Positions 43,048 through 52,709 of a stretch of 64,000 bases of DNA are shown piece by piece. The stretch comes from Streptomyces sp. R44 (lineage in GTDB: Bacteria > Actinomycetota > Actinomycetes > Streptomycetales > Streptomycetaceae): assembly GCF_041053105.1 (NCBI RefSeq), contig NZ_CP163444.1, forward strand, positions 8,774,501-8,838,500. The letters are read 5' to 3'. The position numbers and the translations under genes were made by a program. Below the pieces are notes generated by a model. The model was not told the DNA's origin. It made no database searches and saw only the letters and a program-made list of their open reading frames with translations. Within the stretch, counting starts at the first letter, position 1. The number at the start of each line of letters is the position of its first letter.

Positions 43048-43533
43048 ATGGGTGGGGGCTCACGCGCGGGGACATCGGGCAGGATCGAATACGGACCGCT
43101 GCCGCCGCGCTCAGTCTGGGGGCTGAGATGCCAGTTCTATCTGCAGTGGATCTATCTTCCCGTAGGTCTCGCCGTGGCCATGGTCGCCTCGCTCTTCGCC
43201 GGTGGCGGCGGGACACCGCTGTTCGGCAGCACACCGAAGGGGGTTCCGAAGGACCCGTACGGTGACAGCGTGTTGCTGTCCCGGCGCCAGTACCAGCTGG
43301 AACGGAACGGCACACCCGCGCAGTGGCGGGAGCGTGCAGGCTTCGCCCTGCGGCGGGCGATCGCACAAGGTTCCCAGGGCCCTGACGAGACGATCTCGCT
43401 TCCCGTCAGTGCTTACCGCGGACTGGGGCTTGAGGGTCTCGATGAGCTGGCCGGTGCTCTGGGGTGGCGTCTCGATAGGGAACGTCTACGGTTCGGGTCG
43501 GTGGCCGTCAAGCCGGTGCCTATTCCTCATTGA
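43048..43533 (+). CDS. Membrane protein, unknown (161 aa)
   Basis: One membrane segment (FYLQWIYLPVGLAVAMVASLF, about residues 30-50) follows an Arg/Gly-rich head. A soluble domain follows with SVLLSRRQYQLERNGTPAQW and PVSAYRGLGLEGLDELAGAL, and the protein ends PVPIPH. The soluble part is conserved-looking and may be cytoplasmic or extracellular depending on topology. No family recognised. Solitary. Confidence 0.55.
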   Translation: MGGGSRAGTSGRIEYGPLPPRSVWGLRCQFYLQWIYLPVGLAVAMVASLFAGGGGTPLFGSTPKGVPKDPYGDSVLLSRRQYQLERNGTPAQWRERAGFALRRAIAQGSQGPDETISLPVSAYRGLGLEGLDELAGALGWRLDRERLRFGSVAVKPVPIPH

Positions 43534-44037
43534 TACTCGGCGACACCAACTGACCACCCAGAGCCGGTCGTGTGCCGCAGAGTTGCCGGACGCAGGGCGT
43601 GCCGGTCAGAACGGCTCGTAAGCTTCTTCAGCCACTCGGCGGTGCTCGCTTCCAGACGCGGAGCAACGCGTAGGCGTGTGGGGGGCCTCTTCCAGCGTGG
43701 ATTCTGACTGGCCGGCATCGCTGGTGGCGCCGTCTCCGCGCTGTCGAACCGTCAGAACACCGACCCGGACCCGCGTGAATGGATGCCGCCTGCTCCCAAG
43801 GCCCACCCGTCAGAGAGCCGTCGAGGGGCTGGAGGCCCGGTGCGAAGCCTCAGGCGAGCGTCGGCGTGGGGGCAGGCAGGTAGGGGTGGTGTTGCGCCAG
43901 GCACGTTCGATGCACTTCTCCTTCTCGCCGACCGGGGCGAGACGCCCGCTCAGCCGTTCTTTCGGGGCTGACCGGCAACTGGCACGAGCTGGCGGCACTC
44001 GTTCTATCGCCATTCGATTCAGTGACCGCTATAGCGC
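43534..44037. other. Intergenic, no gene recognised
   Basis: A region between convergent genes. Arg/Ser-rich readings only. No hairpin longer than 8 bp was noticed. Confidence 0.35.
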
Positions 44038-45681
44038 TTAATGCCGTGAGGCGAGGCCCGTTCGTGCAGGGCTCTGACGGTCGACGTAGTCGACGGTTTG
44101 CATCATTCCGAGGTCTTCATGGTGGAGCTGGTGGCAATGGGCGATGGTGCGGCCGGTGAAGTCCTCGTACTTGACCAGGAAGGTGGCCGATTCACCTGGT
44201 TTGCCCCCAGCCAGGCCGATGGTGTCGTGCCAGACCGGCGGGTCGAGCCGTGCGCCGTTGCGGTGGGTGAGGAGGACCTGGTTGGTGTGCAGGTGGAAGG
44301 GGTGCTGGTGCGCCGGCAGGGTTTCGTCGGTGCGGACGGTCCATCGCTCGACGGAGCCGAGGCGCAGGGTGTGGTTGGTGTGCTCGGGGTCGAACAGGCC
44401 GTAGGCCGGGTCATGGGTGAGATCGCCGTTCGGATCGGCTGCGGGGGTGGCGCCGGTACCCAGGACGCGGAAGGCATTCGGGAACGCCCCGGGGAAGACG
44501 CCCGCATCGGAGTGGAAGATCACCTCCCGGTCCGCGTCGGGGTTGACGATGTCCCGCTCGTCGAGAAACGGCCTGCCCCGCGGCAGTGAGGTCGGCAGCT
44601 TCATCCGCGGTTCGACAGGCTCTCCAGCGACCTCGATCGTCATCAGCGGTACGGGCACCCCGTCGGCCCGCAGTTCGTACCGGCCGGAGGTATCGCCCTG
44701 GACCAGCACGTCAGCGCGGTTGCCCATGGCCAGGTCCAGCAGCTTCAGGGCGACGGGTCTGGCGAAGGAGACTCCGTCCTGCGCGATCTGGTGCATCGTC
44801 GGACCTTCTCGGTCTCCGACGACCCGGAGCCTCAGGGCGGTGAACGCGGTCGCGGCGACCAGCCGCCACCGCTGCACCTCGCCGGGGCGCAGGCGGACGG
44901 TGGGGTTGACCGCGCCGTTGACAGTGAAGGTGGAGGGGACGCCGATCATCCAGCCGCCCGAGGTGAAGGCGGGGATCTTGCCGTCCTTGACCTTGAGTTC
45001 GTTGATGCACACGACGAGGTCGGCGGCCGCGCTGATCTCGGGGACGTCGTCGACGTCGCCCTCGACGATGATCACTCCGGTCATGCCGCCGACGATCTGC
45101 TCTGCGATGGCACCGTGCAGATGCGGGTGGTACCAGTAGGTGCCGGCGGGGTGGTTGGCCGACACGTCGACGATCGTCACGTACCGCGGCTCCGGGGCAC
45201 CGGCGGCGGCCTCGTCCGGGGTGCGCGGCGCGAACTCGCGCAGGACGTTGTCGGCGAGCCCGGACGGGGAGACGTGCATTCCGTGGGTGTGCAGGTTGAA
45301 GCTGTTGGGGTGGTGCGGCGTGTTGTGGCCGCCGACGTGGGGCGGGTTGGGCGGAAGGCCGTTGACATGCGTCAGCCGCAGGGTCTCCCCGCCCCGTACG
45401 CGCAGGGTCGGTCCCGGGATCGTTCCGTTGTACGTACGGGTGGTGATCCGGCCGTAGCCCGGCACCGAAACGTCCGTGAACCGGACGTCGAGCGTCTCTT
45501 CCATCACCGCCGACGCCGAACCGGGCACCAGTCGCGAGGTCAACACGGGAGGCTGCGGGAAGGGCGTCGACGCCGCAACCGCGCGCCGCCGGCCCAGGAA
45601 TCCACCGGACGCCACCGCCAGACCTGCGACGTGGAAGGCCTTCACCACTGACCGACGGGTGATTCTGCCGCTTTCTTCCAC
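44038..45681 (-). CDS. Tat-exported multicopper oxidase
   Basis: A 547-residue multicopper oxidase. The GTG at 45681 gives a Tat leader (ITRRSVVKAFHVAGLAVASG). Copper motifs are complete: HTHG at residues 131-134, YWYHPHLHG near 190, HQHPFHLHTNQ, and the terminal HCHQLHHEDLGMM, whose last Met is an axial type-1 ligand. Such enzymes oxidise phenols, bilirubin-like compounds or metals at the cell surface. There is no adjacent copper chaperone or repressor. Upstream in-frame codons read Pro/Arg-rich and are unlikely to be translated. Confidence 0.9.
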   Translation of the reverse strand: MEESGRITRRSVVKAFHVAGLAVASGGFLGRRRAVAASTPFPQPPVLTSRLVPGSASAVMEETLDVRFTDVSVPGYGRITTRTYNGTIPGPTLRVRGGETLRLTHVNGLPPNPPHVGGHNTPHHPNSFNLHTHGMHVSPSGLADNVLREFAPRTPDEAAAGAPEPRYVTIVDVSANHPAGTYWYHPHLHGAIAEQIVGGMTGVIIVEGDVDDVPEISAAADLVVCINELKVKDGKIPAFTSGGWMIGVPSTFTVNGAVNPTVRLRPGEVQRWRLVAATAFTALRLRVVGDREGPTMHQIAQDGVSFARPVALKLLDLAMGNRADVLVQGDTSGRYELRADGVPVPLMTIEVAGEPVEPRMKLPTSLPRGRPFLDERDIVNPDADREVIFHSDAGVFPGAFPNAFRVLGTGATPAADPNGDLTHDPAYGLFDPEHTNHTLRLGSVERWTVRTDETLPAHQHPFHLHTNQVLLTHRNGARLDPPVWHDTIGLAGGKPGESATFLVKYEDFTGRTIAHCHQLHHEDLGMMQTVDYVDRQSPARTGLASRH

Positions 45682-45839
45682 AACGGGGCAATCTATATCA
45701 AGTGGATCATAGGATGCCGGTAACGCACCGTAGGCACCGCCGGCTGCCGCAAACGGCCAACCCCAGGCGTTCGGCCAGGGCTCGGCCGGAGGGCTGCCGG
45801 CACGGCTGCGACGCTCCGGCGGCATGCATCGCGGGCTGG

Positions 45840-46090
45840 GCGAACGACGTCGCCTCACCAGCGTGAAGAGGGTCGAGCCCAAGCAGTACGACGCCTACCA
45901 GCGCCCTCGGAACTTCGCTTGCGGCATACCGGAGACGGGACAAGCTGCTGGCTCACCTCGAGGTCGTGCCGGTGGAGATCGAGCTCGTGCCGGGATTCAC
46001 TCGGGACGTGACGGGGTGGGGACACCACGGCACGGGCGACCTGGAGCTCCAGTTGCGCTCACAGGAGGACGGGGAGCGAGCGATGGAGCT
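45840..46090 (+). pseudogene. DUF5655 C-terminal fragment
   Basis: KRVEPKQYDAYQRPRNFAC followed, after a frameshift near 45925, by RRDKLLAHLEVVPVEIELVP and GFTRDVTGWGHHGTGDLELQ is the end of a DUF5655 protein. The first domain is missing and the reading degenerates at a run of 19-bp repeats. Confidence 0.5.
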
Positions 46091-46108
46091 CCTCCCGCTG
46101 TGGTACGC

Positions 46109-46165
46109 GGCTCCTGCTGTCGAACGAGGCTCCTGCTGTCGAACGAGGCTCCTGCTGTCGTACGC
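46109..46165. repeat. Three 19-bp tandem repeats
   Basis: The unit GGCTCCTGCTGTCGAACGA is repeated at 46109, 46128 and 46147 (the last with one change, GTACG). It falls just after the DUF5655 fragment and may have formed by slippage. Confidence 0.85.
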
Positions 46166-46272
46166 GGCGGCGCAGTGCCGAGATCCTGGTGCGGCTGGGC
46201 GGTGGCTTCGGACGAAGGTGCAGGACCTCCAGCGCTGTGGAGAAGGTCGTCTTCGCGTGCGCCGGATGTCGT

Positions 46273-47853
46273 TCACCGGCAGCGGCGCGGAAGGTGTGGC
46301 ACTCGTAGTGCGGCTCGGGCCGCGTTGGCGCCGGGGGCACCGTGGACGCCTCCGCCGGGGTGCGCCGTGGCGGAGCAGAGGTAGAGCCCGCGGATCGGGG
46401 TGCCTGGTCGCCCGGTGCCGGGGAGCGGGCGGAACATCAATTGCTGGTGAAGGCTGGTCGTCCCCTGGTTGACGGCACCCCCCACCAAGGCGGGGTTGAG
46501 CCGCTCCAGGTCGGGAGGAGCCAGCACGCGCCGGGCCAGGATGGCGGCGCGGAATCCGGGTGCCAGACGTTCGACGATCGACTCGACGCGGGCGGCGATC
46601 GCCTCCTTCTCGGGAGTGTCCCAGCGGCCGGCGATGCCCTCTTCCCCCGCGTCGGAGCGGATGCGCTGGGGGACGTGGGTGTAGGCCCACGCCGATTCGG
46701 TACCGGCCGGAGAACGGCTGGGATCGGCCGTGGTCATCTGCCCGAGCACCAAGAACGGCACGTCCGGCACCTGGTTCATCGCGAGCTGCCCGGCGAAGCG
46801 GGTCAGCGCGTCGACGCCCTCGGCGAGATGCACCGTCCCCGCCCGCCGCGCGCCCGCGGACGCCCAGGGGATCGGTCGTGACAGGGCCCAGTCCACCTTG
46901 ACGGTGGCGAAGTCCCACTGGAAGCGGCGGAGATCGGCGCGGAGTGGCGTCGGCAGGTGCTCCTCACCGAGGAGCCGTTCGTACAGCAGGGGAGCGGGGA
47001 CGTCGGCGAGAACCGCACGGCGCGCCGCGATCTCCGTACCGTCGCCGACGCGTACGCCGACCGCCCGGCCGTTGCGGACGATGACGCGGGAGACCGTACG
47101 GCCGCAGAGCACCCTGCCTCCGTGGTCGCGCAGGCGCGCGACGAGGGCATCGGTGAGCCGGCCGGCGCCGCCGACCGGCACGGGGAAGCCATGATCCTGG
47201 CCGAGCATGCACATCAGCCAGCCGAAGCCCCCTCCCAGGGCAGATTCAGGACCTAGGTCGGCATGGAGGGCGTTGCCGGCGATGAGCAGGCGGCCCCCGT
47301 CGCCGGCGAAGTGCTCCTCGCCGAACCGGCGGGCGGGCAGCAGCATCATGCGCAGCAGGCGCAGACACTCGTCGGCTCCGGTACGAGCGGCCAGCCGAAG
47401 TGCCGCCCGAACGGGCGGGAACGGGGTGAAGAGGCACCCCACGAGATCCTCGCCGACGCGGCCCCACAGACGGTGCAGGCGTTCCCAGGCGGGGCCGTCG
47501 GTGGCGGCGAAGCCCGCCAACGAGGCAGCGGTGCGCCCGAGGTCCCGACTGAGGACCGGGCATCGGCCGTCCGCGAGCGGGTGGGCGACGACCTCGGGGG
47601 CGTGACTCCAGCGCAGGCCGTACCGGTCGAGCGCCAGGTCATGGATGGCGGGCGACGCCGCCGCCAGCGGGTAGAACGCGCTGAACACGTCGTGCACGTA
47701 GTCGGGGTGGACACCGCGGTCGCTGCGCACGGCGCCCCCGGGCCTGTCGCTGGCCTCCACGACGACGACGTGCCAGCCGGCGTCGGCCAGGATGTTCGCC
47801 GCCACCAGACCGTTGGGGCCCGAGCCGATGACAACGGCGTCAGGCACGGTCAC
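46273..47853 (-). CDS. FAD-dependent oxidoreductase, phytoene-desaturase-like
   Basis: A 526-residue flavoprotein of the phytoene desaturase/CrtI-like NAD(P)/FAD superfamily. The N-terminal dinucleotide motif is VVIGSGPNGLVAANILADAG with a downstream acidic residue (VVVEASDRPGGAVRS). The C-terminal FAD motif is GLYLCSATAHPGGGVHGAPG. Its start overlaps the end of the SRPBCC gene by 14 bases, so it closes a three-gene operon. The substrate is likely a hydrophobic molecule (carotenoid, lipid or polyketide), judged from the family and partners only. Confidence 0.85.
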   Translation of the reverse strand: MTVPDAVVIGSGPNGLVAANILADAGWHVVVVEASDRPGGAVRSDRGVHPDYVHDVFSAFYPLAAASPAIHDLALDRYGLRWSHAPEVVAHPLADGRCPVLSRDLGRTAASLAGFAATDGPAWERLHRLWGRVGEDLVGCLFTPFPPVRAALRLAARTGADECLRLLRMMLLPARRFGEEHFAGDGGRLLIAGNALHADLGPESALGGGFGWLMCMLGQDHGFPVPVGGAGRLTDALVARLRDHGGRVLCGRTVSRVIVRNGRAVGVRVGDGTEIAARRAVLADVPAPLLYERLLGEEHLPTPLRADLRRFQWDFATVKVDWALSRPIPWASAGARRAGTVHLAEGVDALTRFAGQLAMNQVPDVPFLVLGQMTTADPSRSPAGTESAWAYTHVPQRIRSDAGEEGIAGRWDTPEKEAIAARVESIVERLAPGFRAAILARRVLAPPDLERLNPALVGGAVNQGTTSLHQQLMFRPLPGTGRPGTPIRGLYLCSATAHPGGGVHGAPGANAARAALRVPHLPRRCR

Positions 47854-48292
47854 GGTTCCGCTCCTGCTCAGACTCGGCGATCTCGCCCAGACGGACGAGC
47901 ATCCGCCGGTTCCGCCAGCGGGTGAGCGCGTCGAGGGCGGAATTGTGCCAACGTGCCGTCGGCCCGCGCAGGGGGTGTTCGTCGACGATGACGAGGGTGT
48001 CGTCGCCCCACGGTTCGACGAGGAAGGCGATGCGGGCGGTGCCCAGGTCGGTGTGAGCCTCCAGTTCGAGCCGGCGGACCGGTTCGCAGAGGCGCGAGAT
48101 CGTCCGGCCGCGGTAGGGCCACGGTCCGATGCGGAGTGTGTAGCCCAACGCCGAGCCCGGGGCGGGCCACTTCCCCTCCTGCTCCCAGGAGTCGTGGGTT
48201 CCCACCACGAACCGCGAGTAGGCCTCGCCGTTGCTCAGTACCGACCAGACGGCGTCGGGCGGGGCTTCGATGAGTCGGTTCCACTGTGCCAC
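47840..48292 (-). CDS. SRPBCC-family protein
   Basis: A GTG at 48292 preceded by GGAGA gives a 150-residue START/Bet v1-like protein: VAQWNRLIEAPPDAVWSVLS at the start, then SRFVVGTHDSWEQEG, TLRIGPWPYRGRTISRL, and a C-terminal helix (DALTRWRNRRMLVRLGEIA). The fold makes a cavity for a hydrophobic ligand. It sits between an SDR gene (11 bases upstream) and a flavoprotein gene, suggesting joint handling of one lipid-like substrate. Confidence 0.8.
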   Translation of the reverse strand: MAQWNRLIEAPPDAVWSVLSNGEAYSRFVVGTHDSWEQEGKWPAPGSALGYTLRIGPWPYRGRTISRLCEPVRRLELEAHTDLGTARIAFLVEPWGDDTLVIVDEHPLRGPTARWHNSALDALTRWRNRRMLVRLGEIAESEQERNRDRA

Positions 48293-48303
48293 GGCAGATC
48301 TCC

Positions 48304-49353
48304 TCACAAGGGCCGGGTACGGATACGGGTACCGAGGGCGCCCGCGGCACCGGCCAGCAGCGCCAGCGCCGCGACGCGGCGGGCCGCCGTGCGCGCCCGT
48401 CCGTGGTGGCCACCGCTCACGGCCGCGGTGTCGCCTGACGGTGTGTGGAGCGCGCCGGGCGTGACCGCCGCCGTGCCGGGAGCGCCGAGATAGCCGTGCT
48501 CGGTGCGGTGCCGGATCAGGGCGCGTACGAGCCCTGGGGCGACAGCGTGGGACCAGGGCAGAAGCCGGGCGCCGGGGCCGACGAGCACGCGTCGTCGGGG
48601 GTGGGCCGCGGCGCGCACCACGGCCCGTGCCACTCGTTCGGGAGTGGCGAGGGCGGGCATGGACCGCACGCGGCGGCCGGTGTGATTGGCGGCGTGCGCG
48701 AAGAACGGTGTGTCGACGCCGGCGGGCAGGACCGTGCACACATGGACGCCGTGGTCACCCGTGAGCGCCAGTTCCTGACGCAGCACGTCGTCCAGGGTGG
48801 CAAGAGCGGCCTTCGAGACGGCATAGGCGCCCATGTACGGCGCTTCGACCGCGCCCCCGAGGACGGAGGACAGGTCGATGAGGACCCCGTGCCCCTGACG
48901 CCGCATCACGGTGAGCGCGGCGTGCGCCCCGTGGAGGGTGCCCAGCACGTTGACCTCCCAGAGACGGCGCACCTCCTCCGGGGGCACTTGGTCGAGCCGG
49001 CCGAGGATCCCGACACCGGCGGCGTTCACCCAGACGTCGATGCGGCCGTACCGGTCGAGTGCGGTCTGGGCGACACGGGCCACCGCCTGCGCGTCGCCGA
49101 CGTCCGCGCTCACGGCGACCGCCTCGGCCAGGGGATGGGCGGCCGCGCATTCCCGCACGACCTCGTTCAGCACGTCCGCGCTGCGGGCGGTGACGACGGT
49201 CCGGGCACCGCGGGCGGCGAACGCACGGGCGACGGCGCGCCCGATCCCGCTCGACGCGCCCGTGACCACGGCGACGATTCCAGGTCCGATTCGGATTCCG
49301 GGTGCGGGTGCGGGTGCGGGTGCGGGTGGGGGTGGGGGGTCGCGTCTCCTCAT
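48304..49353 (-). CDS. Short-chain dehydrogenase/reductase
   Basis: A 349-residue classical SDR with TGASSGIG near residue 31, NAAGVGILG, catalytic Ser in LIDLSSVLG and YAVSK (Tyr and Lys). The N-terminus carries a Pro/Ala repeat (PAPAPAPAPG) encoded by a run of GGGTGC units, and the C-terminus ends in a basic, hydrophobic extension. It is the first gene of the SDR, SRPBCC, flavoprotein operon and is divergent from the CBS-domain gene. Confidence 0.85.
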   Translation of the reverse strand: MRRRDPPPPPAPAPAPAPGIRIGPGIVAVVTGASSGIGRAVARAFAARGARTVVTARSADVLNEVVRECAAAHPLAEAVAVSADVGDAQAVARVAQTALDRYGRIDVWVNAAGVGILGRLDQVPPEEVRRLWEVNVLGTLHGAHAALTVMRRQGHGVLIDLSSVLGGAVEAPYMGAYAVSKAALATLDDVLRQELALTGDHGVHVCTVLPAGVDTPFFAHAANHTGRRVRSMPALATPERVARAVVRAAAHPRRRVLVGPGARLLPWSHAVAPGLVRALIRHRTEHGYLGAPGTAAVTPGALHTPSGDTAAVSGGHHGRARTAARRVAALALLAGAAGALGTRIRTRPL

Positions 49354-49496
49354 GTCCCGCGAGTCACCCGTATCGGCGGAATCATTCGGAGGGTGAATGA
49401 ACCGAGGGCTGCTTGAGGCGTCCGGTCGGGGGCAGGCGCGCTGATACCAGGCCGCCTGCCCGGTGGCCCGACCGACCGAATCCCGGGAGATGGATC

Positions 49497-49910
49497 GTGA
49501 CCACAGCACGCGAGATCATGACGCCGGACGCCACCTGCATCGGCGCCGGCGACAGCATCCTGAACGCGGCGAAGAAGATGACCGACCTCGGGGTGGGCGC
49601 GCTGCCCATCTGCGGACGCGACGAACGTCTCAAGGGCATGCTCACGGACCGCGACATCGTCGTGAAGGTCCTCGGCGCCGGAAAGGACCCCGCCACGTGT
49701 ACGGCCGGCGAGTTCGCCCAGGGTGAGGCGGTCACCATCGGTGCCGACGACGACGCCGCCGAGGTCCTTCGGACGATGACCGAGCACAAGGTCCGCCGCC
49801 TGCCCGTGATCGACGGCCACACCCTCGTCGGCATCGTCGCCCAGGCAGACGTCGCACGCGCCCTGCCCGACCCGCAGGTCGGCGAACTCCTCGAAGCACT
49901 CTCCAGCTGA
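49497..49910 (+). CDS. CBS-domain pair protein
   Basis: A 137-residue protein made of two CBS domains. The first is AREIMTPDATCIGAGDSILN with KGMLTDRDIVVKVL; the second is TMTEHKVRRLPVIDGHTLVG with AQADVARALP. Such stand-alone pairs bind AMP/ATP or S-adenosylmethionine and regulate partner enzymes. It starts with GTG at 49497 after GGGAGA. It is followed 44 bases later by a zinc alcohol dehydrogenase and then a decarboxylase, all reading the same way, so it may sense energy state for that operon. Confidence 0.88.
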   Translation: MTTAREIMTPDATCIGAGDSILNAAKKMTDLGVGALPICGRDERLKGMLTDRDIVVKVLGAGKDPATCTAGEFAQGEAVTIGADDDAAEVLRTMTEHKVRRLPVIDGHTLVGIVAQADVARALPDPQVGELLEALSS

Positions 49911-49954
49911 CCCGGCGGGGGGAAGCAGTTCGCATACGTGACCGAGGAGGCGTG

Positions 49955-51160
49955 ATGAAAGCCGTGACATGGCAGGGCCGCCGGAAGATCGAGGTGGTGA
50001 CCGTTCCGGATCCGCGGATCGTCGATCCCACGGACGCCGTGATCCAGGTGACGACGACGGGCCTGTGCGGATCGGACCTGCATCTGTACGAGGTGCTCGG
50101 ACCGTTCCTGGACGCGGGGGACATCCTCGGCCACGAGCCGATGGGAGTCGTCGCCGAGGTGGGGCGCGAGGCGCGGGAGCTGAAGGCCGGCGACCGGGTC
50201 GTCGTGCCGTTCAACGTGTCCTGCGGTACCTGCTTCATGTGCGAGCGCGGCCTTCACTCCCAGTGCGAGACGACCCAGGTCCGTGAGCACGGCAGCGGCG
50301 CGAGCCTCTTCGGGTACACGAAGCTCTACGGGCAGGTGCCGGGTGGACAGGCCGAGTACCTGCGCGTCCCCTTCGCCGACACGCTCCCGATCCGAGTTCC
50401 CGAGGGGCCACCGGACGAACGGTTCGTGTACCTCTCGGACGTCCTGCCGACCGCCTGGCAGGCGGTCGTCTACGCCGACGTCCCGCCCGGCGGCAGCGTC
50501 GCCGTTCTGGGGCTCGGGCCCATCGGCGACATGTGCACCCGCGTCGCCGCCCATCGCGGGGCCGGACAGGTGATCGGCATCGACCTGGTGCCCGAACGGC
50601 TGGCCCGCGCGGCCGCCCACGGCGTACAGATCTACGACCTGTCCCAGTACGGAGATCATCTCGTCGACGCGGTCCGCGACGCGACGGACGGCCGCGGCCC
50701 GGACGCCGTGATCGACGCCGTCGGCATGGAGGCGCACGGCAGTGTCGGAACCCAGGCCGCGCAGACCGTGACCGGCCTGCTCCCGGACGCCCTGGCCTCT
50801 GCCGTGATGAAGAAGGCCGGGGTGGACAAGCTGGGCGCACTGAAGCTCGCCATCGAACTCGTACGCCGCGGCGGCACCATCTCCCTCTCCGGTGTCTACG
50901 GCGGTGCCGCGGACCCGTTGCCGCTGCTCACGATGTTCGACAAGCAGATCCAGCTGCGCATGGGGCAGGCCAACGTCCACCGGTGGGTCGACGACCTGCT
51001 GCCTCTGCTGACCGACGGGGATCCCCTCGGGGTTGAGGGCTTCGCCACCCACCACCTGCCCCTGGACGAGGCCCCACGGGCGTACGCCGACTTCCAGAAG
51101 AAGCGGGACAACATGGTGAAGGTCCTCTTCCATCCCGACGACCGAGCCACGGCGGCCTGA
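49955..51160 (+). CDS. Zinc-dependent alcohol dehydrogenase
   Basis: A 401-residue zinc MDR dehydrogenase. The catalytic zinc site is TTGLCGSDLHLYE, GHEPMGVVAEVG; the structural zinc Cys set is CGTCFMCERGLHSQCE. The Rossmann motif is VAVLGLGPIGDMCTRVAA. The length and the GFATHHLPLDEAPRAYADFQ tail match formaldehyde-dehydrogenase-like or threonine-dehydrogenase-like members common in streptomycete stress islands. A strong GAGGAGG precedes GTG/ATG at 49952/49955. It is the middle gene of the CBS, ADH, decarboxylase operon. Confidence 0.88.
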   Translation: MKAVTWQGRRKIEVVTVPDPRIVDPTDAVIQVTTTGLCGSDLHLYEVLGPFLDAGDILGHEPMGVVAEVGREARELKAGDRVVVPFNVSCGTCFMCERGLHSQCETTQVREHGSGASLFGYTKLYGQVPGGQAEYLRVPFADTLPIRVPEGPPDERFVYLSDVLPTAWQAVVYADVPPGGSVAVLGLGPIGDMCTRVAAHRGAGQVIGIDLVPERLARAAAHGVQIYDLSQYGDHLVDAVRDATDGRGPDAVIDAVGMEAHGSVGTQAAQTVTGLLPDALASAVMKKAGVDKLGALKLAIELVRRGGTISLSGVYGGAADPLPLLTMFDKQIQLRMGQANVHRWVDDLLPLLTDGDPLGVEGFATHHLPLDEAPRAYADFQKKRDNMVKVLFHPDDRATAA

Positions 51161-51201
51161 GCCCGGCGTTTCCGCGACCCTGCGGGGGGCAGGCGGCAGG
51201 T

Positions 51202-52671
51202 ATGGATCAGTCGAAAACGCCCGTACTGGACGCATTGGCCTCCTACCACGCATCCGGCCAGACACCGTTCACCCCGCCCGGACACAAGCAGGGACGCGGG
51301 GCGGACCCCCGGGTGCGCGCCGTACTCGGCGACGCGGTCTTCCGTTCGGACGTCCTGGCCACCAGCGGTCTGGACGACCGCACCTCCTCCCACGGGATCA
51401 TCGAGGAAGCACAGGCGCTCATGGCCGAGGCCGTCGGCGCCGAGCACGCCTTCTTCTCCACCTGCGGCAGCTCGCTGTCCGTGAAGTCCGCCATGCTCTC
51501 GGTCGCCGGCCCGCACGAGGAGCTGGTGATCGGCCGCGACGCGCACAAGTCGGTGGTGTCGGGTCTCGTCCTGTCCGGCATCCGTCCCGTCTGGGTCGAT
51601 CCGCAGTGGGACGCCGACCGCCACCTGGCCCACCCCCCGGCCGCCGACGCGTTCGAGGAAGCGCTGGCCGGGCACCCCGACGCACGGGGAGCACTGGTCA
51701 CCACCCCCACCCCCTACGGAACCTGCTCGGACCTCTCCGCCATCGCCGAGGTCTGCCACCGCCGCGGCGTCCCCCTCATCGTCGACGAGGCGTGGGGTGC
51801 CCATCTGCCCTTCCACCCCGAGCTGCCGACCTGGGCGATGGACGCCGGAGCGGACGTGTGCGTCACCTCGGTGCACAAGATGGGCTCCGCTCTCGAACAG
51901 AGCTCGGTCTTCCACCTCCAGGGCGACCTGGTGGCCCCCGAAGTGCTGAAAGGCCGTGAGGATCTGCTGGGGACCACCAGCCCCTCCGTCCTCGTGTACG
52001 CGGCCCTCGACGGCTGGCGGCGCCAGATGGTCGAGCACGGCAAGGCCCTCTACGACGACGCGCTCGCCCTCGCCGAGCGGGTCCGTGACCTGATCTCCCG
52101 TATCGACGGCCTCCACGTCCACGGCCGCGCCGACTTCTGCGGCCCCGGCAAAGCCCTTGATCTGGACCCCCTCCAGATCATCATCGACATCAGCGCCTGT
52201 GACGTCACCGGATACCGGGCGGCCGACTGGCTTCGCCGGAACCACCGCATCAACCTCCACGTCTCCGACCACCGTCGGATCAGCGCCCAGCTCACCCACG
52301 CCGACGACGACCACACGGCGGACATCCTGCTCACCGCGCTCACCGACTTCGCCACGCACGCGCCCCGGCTGCGCACGGGGCAGCCCGTCGATGTCCCCTC
52401 GCCCGCCGAACTCCGCCTGGAGCAGGCGGCTCTGCCGCGCGACGCGTTCTTCGGACGCACGGAGCAGGTCCCTTGGGAGCGGGCCGAAGGACGCATCGCC
52501 GCCGAGATGCTCACGCCGTACCCGCCCGGCATCCCCGCCGCCATGCCCGGTGAACGGCTGACGATGGACGTGCTGCGCTACCTCCGCACCGGCGTCGAGG
52601 CCGGCATGGTCGTGCCCGATGCCGTCGACACCGACGCGAGGAGTGTCAGGGTTCTGCGCGAAGAAGTCTGA
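51202..52671 (+). CDS. Orn/Lys/Arg decarboxylase (PLP, fold type I)
   Basis: A 489-residue PLP enzyme of the Orn/Lys/Arg decarboxylase major group. Visible residues are FTPPGHKQGRG, HGIIEEAQALMAEAVGAEHAF with STCGSSLSVK, VDEAWGAHLPFHP (the Asp that pairs with the PLP nitrogen) and TSVHKMGSALEQSS with the PLP lysine. The C-terminal domain is present (ITPYPPGIP-like LTPYPPGIPAA). It removes CO2 from lysine, ornithine or arginine; with arcA nearby, ornithine is plausible. A short hairpin (52674-52690) follows the stop. Confidence 0.85.
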   Translation: MDQSKTPVLDALASYHASGQTPFTPPGHKQGRGADPRVRAVLGDAVFRSDVLATSGLDDRTSSHGIIEEAQALMAEAVGAEHAFFSTCGSSLSVKSAMLSVAGPHEELVIGRDAHKSVVSGLVLSGIRPVWVDPQWDADRHLAHPPAADAFEEALAGHPDARGALVTTPTPYGTCSDLSAIAEVCHRRGVPLIVDEAWGAHLPFHPELPTWAMDAGADVCVTSVHKMGSALEQSSVFHLQGDLVAPEVLKGREDLLGTTSPSVLVYAALDGWRRQMVEHGKALYDDALALAERVRDLISRIDGLHVHGRADFCGPGKALDLDPLQIIIDISACDVTGYRAADWLRRNHRINLHVSDHRRISAQLTHADDDHTADILLTALTDFATHAPRLRTGQPVDVPSPAELRLEQAALPRDAFFGRTEQVPWERAEGRIAAEMLTPYPPGIPAAMPGERLTMDVLRYLRTGVEAGMVVPDAVDTDARSVRVLREEV

Positions 52672-52709
52672 ACCTCACCGAGAGGGTGAGATTCGGGGCT
52701 GGTGCACGC

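Noticed and set aside
45953..46918. A 321-codon minus-strand frame
   Set aside because: Overlaps the flavoprotein gene in another frame; Arg/Pro-rich with no domain.
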